Positions 14,389 through 21,338 of a stretch of DNA of 21,338 nucleotides are shown here, piece after piece. Made by a program: the position numbers and the translations under genes. Below the pieces are notes generated by a model. The model did no database searches, was not told where the DNA came from, and saw only the letters and a list, made by a program, of their open reading frames with translations. Origin of the DNA: UBA9653 sp014859835 (GTDB lineage: Archaea > Thermoplasmatota > Thermoplasmata > UBA10834); NCBI GenBank assembly GCA_014859835.1, contig JACZKW010000060.1:1-21338 (forward strand), given 5' to 3'. The first letter of the stretch is position 1, and each line of letters starts with the position of its first letter.

Positions 14389-15156
14389 TCACTCGATTCG
14401 TCCTCGATTCACTACTATTGACGGTTTTGGAGTGGCACTTTCTTGCCCAGAAGTTAGACCATATCCCGTTGGTAGCTCATCAGACAGATATTGGTAGCCC
14501 CTCTTCTTCTGCTGATGCCTAGCCCACGTGAGGATGAGGGCCACGATCACGGCTGCAATTCCAGTAAGGTACACCATGTCGAATATGTTCGCACCGCCGA
14601 TGCTGAGCATGGCGAAACCATCGGACGGCGCTTGGAATGCCAGAACCTCTCCCAAGTGGAACACATCTGCTCCAACCAATGTGCCAATTATCCCAGACAC
14701 GTAGGCGAGAGGCGCCGCTTTCCGAACATCCATCCAGAATACTGATAGAGAATACAATCCTGCCGCGAGTGCTGGCGCAAATGCCATAGGAACTTCCGCT
14801 ACAATGCCGACCCCCTCCTCAGCACGGGTGATATTATACGCAATGAACGATACGATGGTAATGCCTATGAATGACTCAGCGAGATCGATTCGACGCTTCC
14901 ACAGTATGTTGACACATATCAGCAGTGGTATCAGCGCTCCTCCTAGACTAATGCCTACCCACCAATCGCCATATGGGAACAATGGGATGCTTATCCATCC
15001 GAGGAACAGCGTGCCGAATAGGATGGTGGATGCCTCTCCATGGGTGAATCCCATCGATACCAGGACTTTCTCAATTGAGCCAACATACAAATAGAGCAAT
15101 AACAGAACTGAACCCAGCGCAACTGCGACCCAGAGATAATCCGAACCCTCTGCCAT
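14389..15156 (-). CDS. DUF1614-like multi-pass membrane protein
   Basis: 255 residues with about seven or eight hydrophobic segments. The first is at residues 9-27 (WVAVALGSVLLLLYLYVG). Next comes a loop with FTHGEASTILFGTLFLG, and the last helix is VYLTGIAAVIVALILTW. The segment LSIGGANIFDMVYLTGI near the end matches my memory of the DUF1614/COG4089 signature (GGA-x-x-F-D-x-x-x-L-T-G-I), and the overall length fits. The C-terminal ~35 residues are hydrophilic and probably cytoplasmic. No transport or enzyme function is established for the family. The start ATG is followed directly by the first helix. The gene is convergent with the MFS gene and divergent from the nucleoside phosphorylase. 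Confidence 0.65.
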   Translation of the reverse strand: MAEGSDYLWVAVALGSVLLLLYLYVGSIEKVLVSMGFTHGEASTILFGTLFLGWISIPLFPYGDWWVGISLGGALIPLLICVNILWKRRIDLAESFIGITIVSFIAYNITRAEEGVGIVAEVPMAFAPALAAGLYSLSVFWMDVRKAAPLAYVSGIIGTLVGADVFHLGEVLAFQAPSDGFAMLSIGGANIFDMVYLTGIAAVIVALILTWARHQQKKRGYQYLSDELPTGYGLTSGQESATPKPSIVVNRGRIE

Positions 15157-15538
15157 CGGGAGATATAACTATCAACATCCGATAAAATGCTATCTGAGGA
15201 GTGTAAGTACCCAATGTTGTCCCTATAACAGGCATCGATAATGGCGAGCAATCGCGCTACATCGACATCAGGCGTGAACTGCAATGACAATCTGTGGATC
15301 CGGAACCATCGGCGATCTCGCTTCAGGGCAGTACATCGTCCCGGTCATCCAGGCGCTGGGGCGATTATGAATCATCCATTCATTGGTTTTCCAGATTGCG
15401 GATGGGGTGTCCATTATTTTGGTGTTCAATCTTGCCACATTAATGGTGCTTGCATCCATAGCGCTGTCCGTGCCCTAGAGCCATTCATCTTAATTACTGG
15501 TTAATCTAATCCATATCTCGACCGAGGAGGTAGACCGT
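15157..15538. other. Intergenic region with possible decayed coding remnant
   Basis: 380 bases without an intact gene. One plus-strand frame (15284-15475) is protein-like except for a single TGA at 15368. Before the stop it reads MTICGSGTIGDLASGQYIVP; after it comes a hydrophobic helix (VSIILVFNLATLMVLASIAL). A further short stretch upstream in another frame (~15206-15283) also looks protein-like. I cannot name a family. AATTACTGGTTAATC at ~15492-15506 is a weak TATA-like candidate for the phosphorylase gene. Confidence 0.3.
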
Positions 15539-16360
15539 TTGGGCAAGCAAATGATTACAGGCCTTGAGCCCGGAGAAGTGGCAGGATATGTATTCCTCTG
15601 TGGAGAGCCAGAGAGGGTACCGAAGATCGCATCTATTCTCGAAGATGGTAAGAAGCTCAGGCAGGCTCGTGAATACCTGGTATATGGTGGAACACTTGAT
15701 GGTACCCAGATCACAGTCGCATCCACAGGAATAGGTGGACCCTCGGCGGCAATACTCGTCGAGGAGCTCGCTAATCTCGGCGCGCACACATTCATAAGGA
15801 TAGGCACTAGCGGAGGCATAGCGGATGATCTTGAGAAAGGTGATTTCGTCATCGCTACAGGGGCAATACGTGCCGATGGCACTTCAAGGAGTTATGCCTG
15901 GACGGAATATCCTGCCCTGGCAAACCACGAGGTCGTCATGGCACTCATAGACTCCGCGACCAGGAAGAAGGTGCGATTCGATGCCGGGATATGCTTCTCC
16001 GTCGACGGGTTCTACAGCGAGAATAAAGTCATCTCAGATGGGAAGATCCAGCCGATGTCGCATTCGAACTACATGACATCGACGATGATCAGCAGGTTGG
16101 GGGATGTCAAGAAGATGCAGGGGAAGAACATCGAGATGGAGAACGGGACAATCTTCACCGTATGCTCCTTATTTGGTCTCCGGGCTGGCGCGATCTGCAC
16201 CGTTTCTGACGTCGTCCCCTGGCACCCTACCGAGAAGATACTGGATTTCGAGCAGAACATGTCCGAGTGCATCGCAGTTGGCGTCGATGCGATGAAGACT
16301 CTCATCTCGTGGGACAGGAAGAAGCAAGGAAAGAGATTCTACGCACCGTCACTCGGTTGA
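15539..16360 (+). CDS. Nucleoside phosphorylase (uridine phosphorylase/PNP family)
   Basis: 273 residues from TTG 15539, chosen because GGAGGT lies seven bases upstream; ATG 15551 is the alternative. The fold is that of the PNP/UDP family: GEPERVPKI (22-30, phosphate-binding G-[DE]-P-x-R), ASTGIGGPSAAILVEEL (61-77), FIRIGTSGGI (85-94), and EMENGTIFTVCSLFGLRAG (199-217). It should split a nucleoside with phosphate into base and (deoxy)ribose-1-phosphate in the cytosol. Specificity is unclear. The sequence as a whole resembles uridine phosphorylase, but SDVV (223-226) places an aspartate where purine nucleoside phosphorylases use one to protonate the base, and EMENGT departs from the usual EMEAAT. 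Its last 22 bases overlap the convergent HEAT/anticodon-domain gene. Confidence 0.85.
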   Translation: MGKQMITGLEPGEVAGYVFLCGEPERVPKIASILEDGKKLRQAREYLVYGGTLDGTQITVASTGIGGPSAAILVEELANLGAHTFIRIGTSGGIADDLEKGDFVIATGAIRADGTSRSYAWTEYPALANHEVVMALIDSATRKKVRFDAGICFSVDGFYSENKVISDGKIQPMSHSNYMTSTMISRLGDVKKMQGKNIEMENGTIFTVCSLFGLRAGAICTVSDVVPWHPTEKILDFEQNMSECIAVGVDAMKTLISWDRKKQGKRFYAPSLG

Positions 16361-17586
16361 GACGATCCCTTCTTCTTTCGTCCACCCTTCTTTGAGGGCG
16401 TGGGTCGAGGTTCCTCTTTCGGATTGCCCAGGACGGCGAACGGTTCCGGCCAGTCTACTGCGTGGATACTAGGGGCGCCCTCCCTATCCCTGAAATATTG
16501 TTGGTAGAACTCTTCAGCAACATTCGGTATCACTGGGGAAATCATCTTGAGCAAGCCGAGCCCTGTGGCCCACATAGTATACCATGCGGCCTCGTCCTTT
16601 GCATCGAGCCTCTTCCCGTTATTCATGAGATAGCTGGCGGAGATATCGTTCCTGATGAAATCCTCGACTGTTCGAAGGGCATCCGCGGGTCTGCCATCCT
16701 GGATATTATCATCCACTTTCCGAGCGACCCTCACAAAATTATCCAGCAGATTCCGATCGGAATCCTTGAGCACCATCAACTCGACGATTGGCTTTGCCTT
16801 TATGCGTTTGGTGATGTATTCCTCGAGGCTCCATAGCTGCTTCCATAACCTCGTCTCTTGGCGTCGCAGCGCCAAAAGGCTCGTGGCATCTGAATATTCC
16901 CTCGACTGCAGGGCCGACGACAGATTCCGAATCGAGTCTTGGATCGAATCCACCTGGACACCGCTTCGTCCGAGCATCGGGGTGAGCTTTAGCACATCCT
17001 TGATGTATCCTCTGAGGTGGCCGTGCCATTCCAGCCGGTCCTCCAGAAGATCCTTCGCCATCATCATGTTGGTCATCGCCTGATCGAACCTCCCTTCCTT
17101 GTAGGTCTCGATCGAATCGGCCATCAGATCCTCGACATCCTGACAGAATACCTCCGCCTTCCTGGCCTGCACCACGAGATTCTTCGCTTGTCTGAATGTG
17201 TCGATGAAGTTGACACTATTGAAATTGCGCTCCTCAAGGAGCTTCGCAGCCGTGTCGGATATCAGGGGGTCCCGACTGAACAGGCATTCTACCATTGCCA
17301 ACTCACCATGCTCGGACTGCGTCAATCGCGCGATGGTAGTCTTCACCTGCTCACGAACCTTGGAGTTATCGTCGTTGTAATGCCTGAGAAGTATGGGCAC
17401 TATCGAGAGAGGGACCTTCCTCCCGTGCTCTTCGATCCTGTCGACCATCTTGCGTCTGCGTCCGGGCAGAATGGATGACAGGTCAGTCACCAAATGCCTG
17501 TCGATTCTAAGACTCTCGACATCCTTTGACATCTCGACATCAGCGTCGCTGACATAGATTACTCTGGTCACTATAGCACCTGGCAT
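16339..17586 (-). CDS. HEAT-like protein with orphan class I tRNA-synthetase anticodon-binding domain
   Basis: 415 residues with no catalytic synthetase domain. Residues ~30-125 are helical and HEAT-like (KVPLSIVPILLRHYNDDNSK, then SRDPLISDTAAKLLEE). A long alpha-helical middle (~130-260) follows. Residues ~270-385 look like the C-terminal anticodon-binding helical bundle of Val/Leu/Ile/Met-tRNA synthetases. Cues are FVRVARKVDDNIQDGRPADA, LLKMISPVIPNVAEEFYQ (345-361, matching the L-x-P-x-x-P-H/N-x-x-E-E-x-W/Y signature) and SIHAVDWPEP (373-382). A basic tail (KKGGRKKKG) ends the protein. HIGH and KMSKS motifs are absent. It may bind tRNA or act in a synthetase complex; both are inference. ATG 17586 has a TATA-like TTATGTAT ~24 bases upstream, suggesting a leaderless start. 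Its end overlaps the convergent phosphorylase gene by 22 bases. Confidence 0.6.
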   Translation of the reverse strand: MPGAIVTRVIYVSDADVEMSKDVESLRIDRHLVTDLSSILPGRRRKMVDRIEEHGRKVPLSIVPILLRHYNDDNSKVREQVKTTIARLTQSEHGELAMVECLFSRDPLISDTAAKLLEERNFNSVNFIDTFRQAKNLVVQARKAEVFCQDVEDLMADSIETYKEGRFDQAMTNMMMAKDLLEDRLEWHGHLRGYIKDVLKLTPMLGRSGVQVDSIQDSIRNLSSALQSREYSDATSLLALRRQETRLWKQLWSLEEYITKRIKAKPIVELMVLKDSDRNLLDNFVRVARKVDDNIQDGRPADALRTVEDFIRNDISASYLMNNGKRLDAKDEAAWYTMWATGLGLLKMISPVIPNVAEEFYQQYFRDREGAPSIHAVDWPEPFAVLGNPKEEPRPTPSKKGGRKKKGSSQPSDGA

Positions 17587-17605
17587 CCTTATGATGAGTC
17601 TGCGG

Positions 17606-17613
17606 ATACATAA
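17606..17613 (-). promoter_or_regulatory. TATA-like box for the HEAT/anticodon-domain gene
   Basis: Minus-strand TTATGTAT preceded by a purine-rich AAAAGGC that could serve as the TFB-recognition element. It is centred ~24 bases upstream of ATG 17586, consistent with a leaderless transcript. Confidence 0.4.
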
Positions 17614-17719
17614 GCCTTTTCGGACTCAGCAAATAAGCGAGTCAATCTAGGCCAGTATGCGCATGACATCACAGATAAGATTATGAGATGGCATTTCCCT
17701 ACAGATTCGAGGTTGGTCA

Positions 17720-18289
17720 ATGGGAGTGATTGAGTTCATCGAACAGATATGGGAGAATCTGAAAGATGACCTTCTCGCAGGTATACCGAGTGCGATTGTG
17801 CTAGTGATCGGCGCAGTGATATTCCTCATAGTCGCGATGGCGATTATCATGCTAATACGAAGATTACTGACGACAGTCATGCAGAGAAGCCCTCTGGACA
17901 AGAAGATAGGTGGCCTGATCGTAAAATCGATCTATGCCCTCATGCTTTTTACGATTCTTGTCGCGTTCCTTGAGATGATAGGTCTGTCACAGATCGCACT
18001 CGCCCTTGGCGTCGCGATTGCATTCATAGCATTGGCTATAGGCCTGGCGATGAACAATGTCCTCGGTGATTTCGTCGCGGGGGGATTCCTCTTGGGAGAG
18101 AAGGACTTCGGAGAGGGGTTCGAAGTAGAGGCAGCAGGAGTGAAAGGTACCGTGGTTGATGTGGACATGCGGAAAACCAGAATCAGGGGGGACGATGGCA
18201 TCTACTACGTCATACCAAACAAGGCAGTGGAAGGAGCCACCTGGAAGGTTTTCAAGAGACCAGCAGAGACCAAGAAGAAGATATTCTAA
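17720..18289 (+). CDS. Short MscS-family mechanosensitive channel
   Basis: 189 residues against ~286 for E. coli MscS. Three hydrophobic helices are visible: ~22-46 (PSAIVLVIGAVIFLIVAMAI), ~70-90, and a glycine/alanine-rich pore helix ~94-115 (LGVAIAFIALAIGLAMNNVL) running into GDFVAGGFLLGEKDFGEGF. The beta domain follows (GVKGTVVDVDMRKTRIRGDD, then YYVIPNKAVEG), and the protein ends eighteen residues later. The C-terminal alpha/beta vestibule domain is missing. Channels of this family open under membrane tension to release osmolytes. The truncated vestibule would leave a simpler exit path. GAGGT lies six bases before ATG. Its stop overlaps by four bases the convergent phosphoesterase gene. 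Confidence 0.85.
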   Translation: MGVIEFIEQIWENLKDDLLAGIPSAIVLVIGAVIFLIVAMAIIMLIRRLLTTVMQRSPLDKKIGGLIVKSIYALMLFTILVAFLEMIGLSQIALALGVAIAFIALAIGLAMNNVLGDFVAGGFLLGEKDFGEGFEVEAAGVKGTVVDVDMRKTRIRGDDGIYYVIPNKAVEGATWKVFKRPAETKKKIF

Positions 18290-19032
18290 ACCCTTCCCTT
18301 TTCCCTTATTTTTCTTATCTCAGGGAATCTCAATGCTTTGTTGCCAGTGAATACGATAGGGACGAAGCCGCCAAGACCGCCCTCCGCGATGAGTGGGGAT
18401 ATCGTGTCCGACGATGACTGTCTGACGACATCGACGCCTCCCGCCAATATGCTCTGGGCAGGCAGGACCAGGATAGACTGACGCTCGTTGAAGAGAAAAC
18501 AATTGTCTTTCACCGAGGCCCCAGCTGTATCCCTTAGAACGAGCGAAGGATGCAAATGACCGATTATTGTCGGCCGGTCATCCAACGAACCCTGATGTCC
18601 GTGAAGAATACGGATCCCGCAAACCTCCATCTCATTCACCAGAGGTATCGAGTGCTCTCGGAGTATGAACCCGAGGTAATTGTCGTGGTTACCCTTCACC
18701 ACCTCAATGGACAAACGTGAGGAGAAGTCGGATACGAAACTGGATACATCCTGCCATTCCTGCACTAGGTTGCGTGAGAAACTGTGTTTGAGATCCCCCA
18801 CTATGATCATCCGGGAGACATCCAGATTATCGATGAGTCCGGAAAGGTACTCTCTGATACGACGAGTCTGTATCCTCGGAATGCTCAGGCCTTCGTATTC
18901 AAGCGCCGCTTCGCAACCGAGGTGTAAGTCAGATACAAGGAGGGCTTTTGCTTCGGGCAGCAGCGCGGCTCCACCAGGAAGTAGTCTTATCGAATCGTTA
19001 AGTCTGAAACCGTTTCTCACATCTGAGGACAA
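18286..19032 (-). CDS. Archaeal SbcD-related metallophosphoesterase
   Basis: 248 residues with every calcineurin-type motif: SDLHLG (Asp35, His37), VGDLKH (Asp80), KGNHDN (Asn115, His116), HGHQG (His144/His146) and IGHLHPS (His159/His161), which together hold two metal ions. The length and motif spacing match the archaeal SbcD-related phosphoesterases (TIGR00024) rather than the nuclease Mre11, whose cap domain is absent. It should cleave a phosphodiester or phosphomonoester in the cytosol; the substrate is unknown. The start is TTG 19032; no ribosome site is visible and the transcript may be leaderless (TTGTTAAGTT upstream). It is divergent from the RNase H-like gene, sharing a ~85-base promoter region, which fits co-control of nucleic-acid enzymes. 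Confidence 0.82.
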   Translation of the reverse strand: MSSDVRNGFRLNDSIRLLPGGAALLPEAKALLVSDLHLGCEAALEYEGLSIPRIQTRRIREYLSGLIDNLDVSRMIIVGDLKHSFSRNLVQEWQDVSSFVSDFSSRLSIEVVKGNHDNYLGFILREHSIPLVNEMEVCGIRILHGHQGSLDDRPTIIGHLHPSLVLRDTAGASVKDNCFLFNERQSILVLPAQSILAGGVDVVRQSSSDTISPLIAEGGLGGFVPIVFTGNKALRFPEIRKIREKGRV

Positions 19033-19085
19033 GTGTAGGCCAACTTAACAACCTTTGCGACTATTTTTGTGCACCTGGGTAGCTG

Positions 19086-19093
19086 TTTAAATA
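19086..19093 (+). promoter_or_regulatory. TATA box for the nuclease/RecJ unit
   Basis: TTTAAATA, centred about 29 bases upstream of ATG 19119. The fit to a leaderless transcript decides the start of the downstream gene in favour of ATG 19119 over TTG 19107. Confidence 0.55.
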
Positions 19094-19118
19094 CAGTCAA
19101 AGGCAGTTGGCAGTCGAT

Positions 19119-19892
19119 ATGCTCGAGAATACCTTCGTTCTCCTCAAAGGCATAGGCGCTTCGAGGGAGACTATGCTGTGGAGATCAGGCATCCACACAT
19201 GGAAGGATTTCGTATCCACAGAGAAAGTGAGGGGCATCGCTGATGTCCGCAAGGAATACATGGATCTCTCCCTAATGGAGGCACAGACGAGGCTCAAGGA
19301 TCGGGATTCACGATACTTCGCATCCAACCTACCCTCGAGAGAGCTGTGGAGATGCCTATCCGATTTCTCAGGCAATGCGATCTATCTTGACATAGAGACT
19401 ACGGGGATATCCATAATGTCCCCGGTAACGGTCGTCGGCATATACGATGGCAGGAGGATGCACACCCTCATCAAGGGCCAGAACCTGTCAGGCAGCTCGC
19501 TCAATGCGATCCTGGGCTCTGCGGACATGATCGTGACATTCAATGGCGCGTGTTTCGATCTCCCCGTCCTCAGAACACGATTCCCAGGAGCCATACCCGA
19601 TGTGCCACATGTTGACCTCAGGAATGTCTTGCGCAAGTTGGGCCTAAGTGGCGGGCTCAAAGCGATAGAGAGGCAACTTGGGATAGCAAGGGACCAGCGA
19701 GTCGAGTACATGACAGGATCGGAAGCGGTGTATCTCTGGCGGCTTTGGGAGAGACAGGGAAAGAGGAACGCACTGGACTTACTAATCGAATACAACGCCG
19801 CTGACTGCGTGAACCTGAAATCGCTATCGGAATATGCATATGGCAAACTCAAACATGCCACATTCGAACGCATCGCATTCATGAAAGATTGA
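19119..19892 (+). CDS. RNase H-like (YprB/DEDD) exonuclease-type protein
   Basis: 257 residues from ATG 19119. The first ~30 residues (FVLLKGIGASRETMLWRSGI) look like a helix-hairpin-helix, often used to hold DNA. From residue ~88 the RNase H-like fold of the YprB/RNase_H_2 family follows: YLDIETTG (Asp91, Glu93), then FNGACFDLPVL (142-151, Asp147), HVDLRNVL (Asp166) and EYNAADCVNL (Asp229). These acidic residues make up the DEDD metal site, so 3'-5' exonuclease or nuclease activity is expected. The physiological target is unknown. The next genes on the strand are a 48-residue membrane peptide 29 bases on and a RecJ-like protein, which suggests a DNA repair or replication role (inference). 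Confidence 0.82.
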   Translation: MLENTFVLLKGIGASRETMLWRSGIHTWKDFVSTEKVRGIADVRKEYMDLSLMEAQTRLKDRDSRYFASNLPSRELWRCLSDFSGNAIYLDIETTGISIMSPVTVVGIYDGRRMHTLIKGQNLSGSSLNAILGSADMIVTFNGACFDLPVLRTRFPGAIPDVPHVDLRNVLRKLGLSGGLKAIERQLGIARDQRVEYMTGSEAVYLWRLWERQGKRNALDLLIEYNAADCVNLKSLSEYAYGKLKHATFERIAFMKD

Positions 19893-19921
19893 TTATCGGA
19901 TGAGGTCTTGGGGTAGATTGA

Positions 19922-20068
19922 ATGGATGGGCTTCTAGGACTTGTCTTGGCGATCCTCGTGTTCGTGGTAATCATACTGCTCGTGAGTCGTTCGATCAAGA
20001 CTATAGTACTGCTTGGCGTATGCATAGGCGTATTCCTGGTACTTGCATACATGGGGGTCCTGGGTTGA
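19922..20068 (+). CDS. Small two-helix membrane protein, 48 aa
   Basis: An ATG frame of 48 codons with two hydrophobic stretches, LLGLVLAILVFVVIILLV (4-21) and IVLLGVCIGVFLVLAYMGVL (28-47), joined by a short polar turn (SRSIKT). This predicts a helical hairpin in the membrane. GGGGT lies eight bases before ATG. It is tucked between the nuclease and the RecJ-like gene, and its TGA is two bases before the RecJ-like start, so it is cotranscribed and probably translationally coupled. No family is recognised. Such tiny hydrophobic proteins sit beside informational genes in many archaea without known function. Confidence 0.65.
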   Translation: MDGLLGLVLAILVFVVIILLVSRSIKTIVLLGVCIGVFLVLAYMGVLG

Positions 20069-20070
20069 CG

Positions 20071-21338
20071 ATGGACGCTGCCGATGAAGTCATCGAGACG
20101 GTACACATGGACTTATGGCGTTCTGCTGAGGAAGCGGCGAGAGCAATCAGATCCAGCACCGACATCGTCGTGGCCACGCACATAGACGCAGACGGCATAT
20201 CCGCCGGCGCAATCGCGAGCGGTGCTCTTAGGCGACTCGGGAGAGAGCATAAGGTCCTCTTCTTCAAGAAGCTCGACGAAGAAGCCATCGAATCCATCAG
20301 GGCGGAGAAGCCGGATCTTGTATGGTACACTGATCTCGGAAGCGGGTCGATATCCAAGCTAGGAGACATACTCACCGTCATATCGGACCATCACGTGCCT
20401 GAGCCAGGGCACGGGACGGGCTCCAAGAACGGCCAGGCCAAACTGTTCGATTTCTCCAGTGTGATACAGGTCAACCCTCAGTTACACGGCATGTCTGGAG
20501 CAAACGACCTGAGCGGAGCGGGAGCCACGTTCCTTGTGGCTCTGGCACTGGACAAGGAAAACATCGACCTTGCGCACCTCGCGGTGGTCGGCAGTGTCGG
20601 AGACCTTCAGGACCAGAAGAGCAGGAGATTGATTGGTCTCAATAGATCCATAATATCAGCCGCGGTCTCCGCTGGAATGCTCGATGCCTTCGAGGATCTC
20701 CGCCTCTTCGGACGAGAGACGAGACCCGTTTACAAGATGCTGGAATACGCCTCAGACCCATTCCTTCCAGGCATAACTGGGAACGAGCAGGGAGCCATTG
20801 GATTCATACTGGAACATGATATCGAACCGAAGGAAGGAGAGACCTGGAAGTCATGGTCCATGCTGACTCAGTCCGAGAGGGACAAGTTGATATCAGGTCT
20901 CCGAGAACATCTGCGTCTCAAGGGACGCAAGATGGAGACTATACAGCGATTGACAGGTGAAGTCTATGTTCTAAAGAAGGAAGCGGGCGGGTCTCCGGTC
21001 AGGGACGCGAAGGAATTCGCGACCCTCCTGAACGCGTGTGGGCGGCACGGAAGCGCGGAGACGGGCCTTGACATCTGCCTTGGAGACCGTGGTGATGTAC
21101 TGGCACGGGGGCTGATGCTACTCAGAGATCACAGATCCGCACTGAGCCAGGCGATAGAATACGCGAAGAGCATTGGAATCGTCAGACTGAGGAACATTCA
21201 GTACTTCGATGCTGGAGACGAGATAGAGGAGACCATCGTCGGAACTGTGGCGGGCATGCTGTTGGGTGACGCCGGCTCCGACAGGACCGCACCAATGGTC
21301 GCATTCGCGGATTCCATGGACTCCGCAAACGAAATAAA
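20071..21338 (+). CDS. Archaeal RecJ-like DHH phosphoesterase/exonuclease, partial
   Basis: At least 422 codons, open at the right edge of the window. DHH-family motifs: THIDADGISAGAI (residues 36-48; His37, Asp39, Asp41), YTDLGSGS (Asp88), SDHHVPEP (DHH at 106-108) and VGSVGDLQD further on. Near the edge, APMVAFADSMDSANEI is the start of the DHHA1 substrate-binding part. The lack of an OB domain and the N-terminal start match the archaeal RecJ homologues (the GINS-associated GAN group), which degrade single-stranded DNA or RNA and sit with the replicative helicase. The start is ATG 20071; ATG 20107 is possible. It follows the small membrane protein by two bases. Substrate polarity cannot be read from sequence. 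Confidence 0.87.
   Translation, partial: MDAADEVIETVHMDLWRSAEEAARAIRSSTDIVVATHIDADGISAGAIASGALRRLGREHKVLFFKKLDEEAIESIRAEKPDLVWYTDLGSGSISKLGDILTVISDHHVPEPGHGTGSKNGQAKLFDFSSVIQVNPQLHGMSGANDLSGAGATFLVALALDKENIDLAHLAVVGSVGDLQDQKSRRLIGLNRSIISAAVSAGMLDAFEDLRLFGRETRPVYKMLEYASDPFLPGITGNEQGAIGFILEHDIEPKEGETWKSWSMLTQSERDKLISGLREHLRLKGRKMETIQRLTGEVYVLKKEAGGSPVRDAKEFATLLNACGRHGSAETGLDICLGDRGDVLARGLMLLRDHRSALSQAIEYAKSIGIVRLRNIQYFDAGDEIEETIVGTVAGMLLGDAGSDRTAPMVAFADSMDSANEI

Noticed and set aside
1..21338. CRISPR arrays, IS ends, tRNA/rRNA genes, phage or restriction genes
   Set aside because: No regularly spaced direct repeats, transposase motifs, cloverleaf-type TTCGA arms in intergenic DNA, or defence-type domains were seen by eye.

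Overview
The window looks like a piece of archaeal chromosome, most likely from an uncultured Thermoplasmatota lineage. The supporting signs are AT-rich TATA-like boxes about 25 bases upstream of start codons (several transcripts look leaderless), an HdrA/MvhD/HdrBC electron-transfer pair, an ADP-forming acyl-CoA synthetase alpha subunit, an archaeal RecJ-like DHH protein, an archaeal SbcD-related phosphoesterase and tiny zinc-ribbon and lysine-rich proteins. The phylum is inferred from overall gene style, not from a marker gene. I found no rRNA, tRNA, CRISPR array, insertion sequence or phage gene.

Layout. 1-2.6 kb is low density: a winged-helix/TerB-like gene cut by the window edge, with an apparent frameshift at its start; a possible one-helix membrane peptide; an AT-rich stretch; a decayed MFS transporter; and a DUF5679-type zinc ribbon. 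2.7-8.6 kb is the energy-metabolism core. The acyl-CoA synthetase alpha gene is divergent from a compact four-gene set: two tandem CBS-domain proteins, an HdrA-like flavoprotein, and a fusion of MvhD, HdrC and HdrB. No hydrogenase or formate dehydrogenase is present in the window. 8.6-12.5 kb, all on the minus strand, holds a Ras/Rab-like GTPase, a YtcJ-type amidohydrolase, a RidA imine deaminase and a saccharopine-dehydrogenase-like oxidoreductase.

12.6-15.2 kb has two tiny lysine-rich proteins, an MFS transporter resembling the fosmidomycin-resistance group, and a DUF1614-like membrane protein. 15.5-17.6 kb has a nucleoside phosphorylase convergent with an unusual protein that joins HEAT-like helices to an isolated class I aminoacyl-tRNA-synthetase anticodon-binding domain. 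17.7-21.3 kb has a short MscS channel, the phosphoesterase, a DEDD/RNase H-like nuclease, a 48-residue membrane peptide and the RecJ-like protein, which runs off the right edge.

How the genes work together. The CBS-CBS-HdrA-MvhD/HdrCB set reads as one transcription unit in which adenylate-sensing domains may tune a soluble flavin-based electron-bifurcating or confurcating module. The divergent acyl-CoA synthetase could make ATP from acyl-CoA produced by the same fermentative metabolism. A perfect 15-base palindrome lies between the two divergent promoters. The strongest candidates for something unusual are the Hdr/CBS unit, the orphan anticodon-binding protein, and the lysine-rich mini-protein locus with its possible leader peptide.
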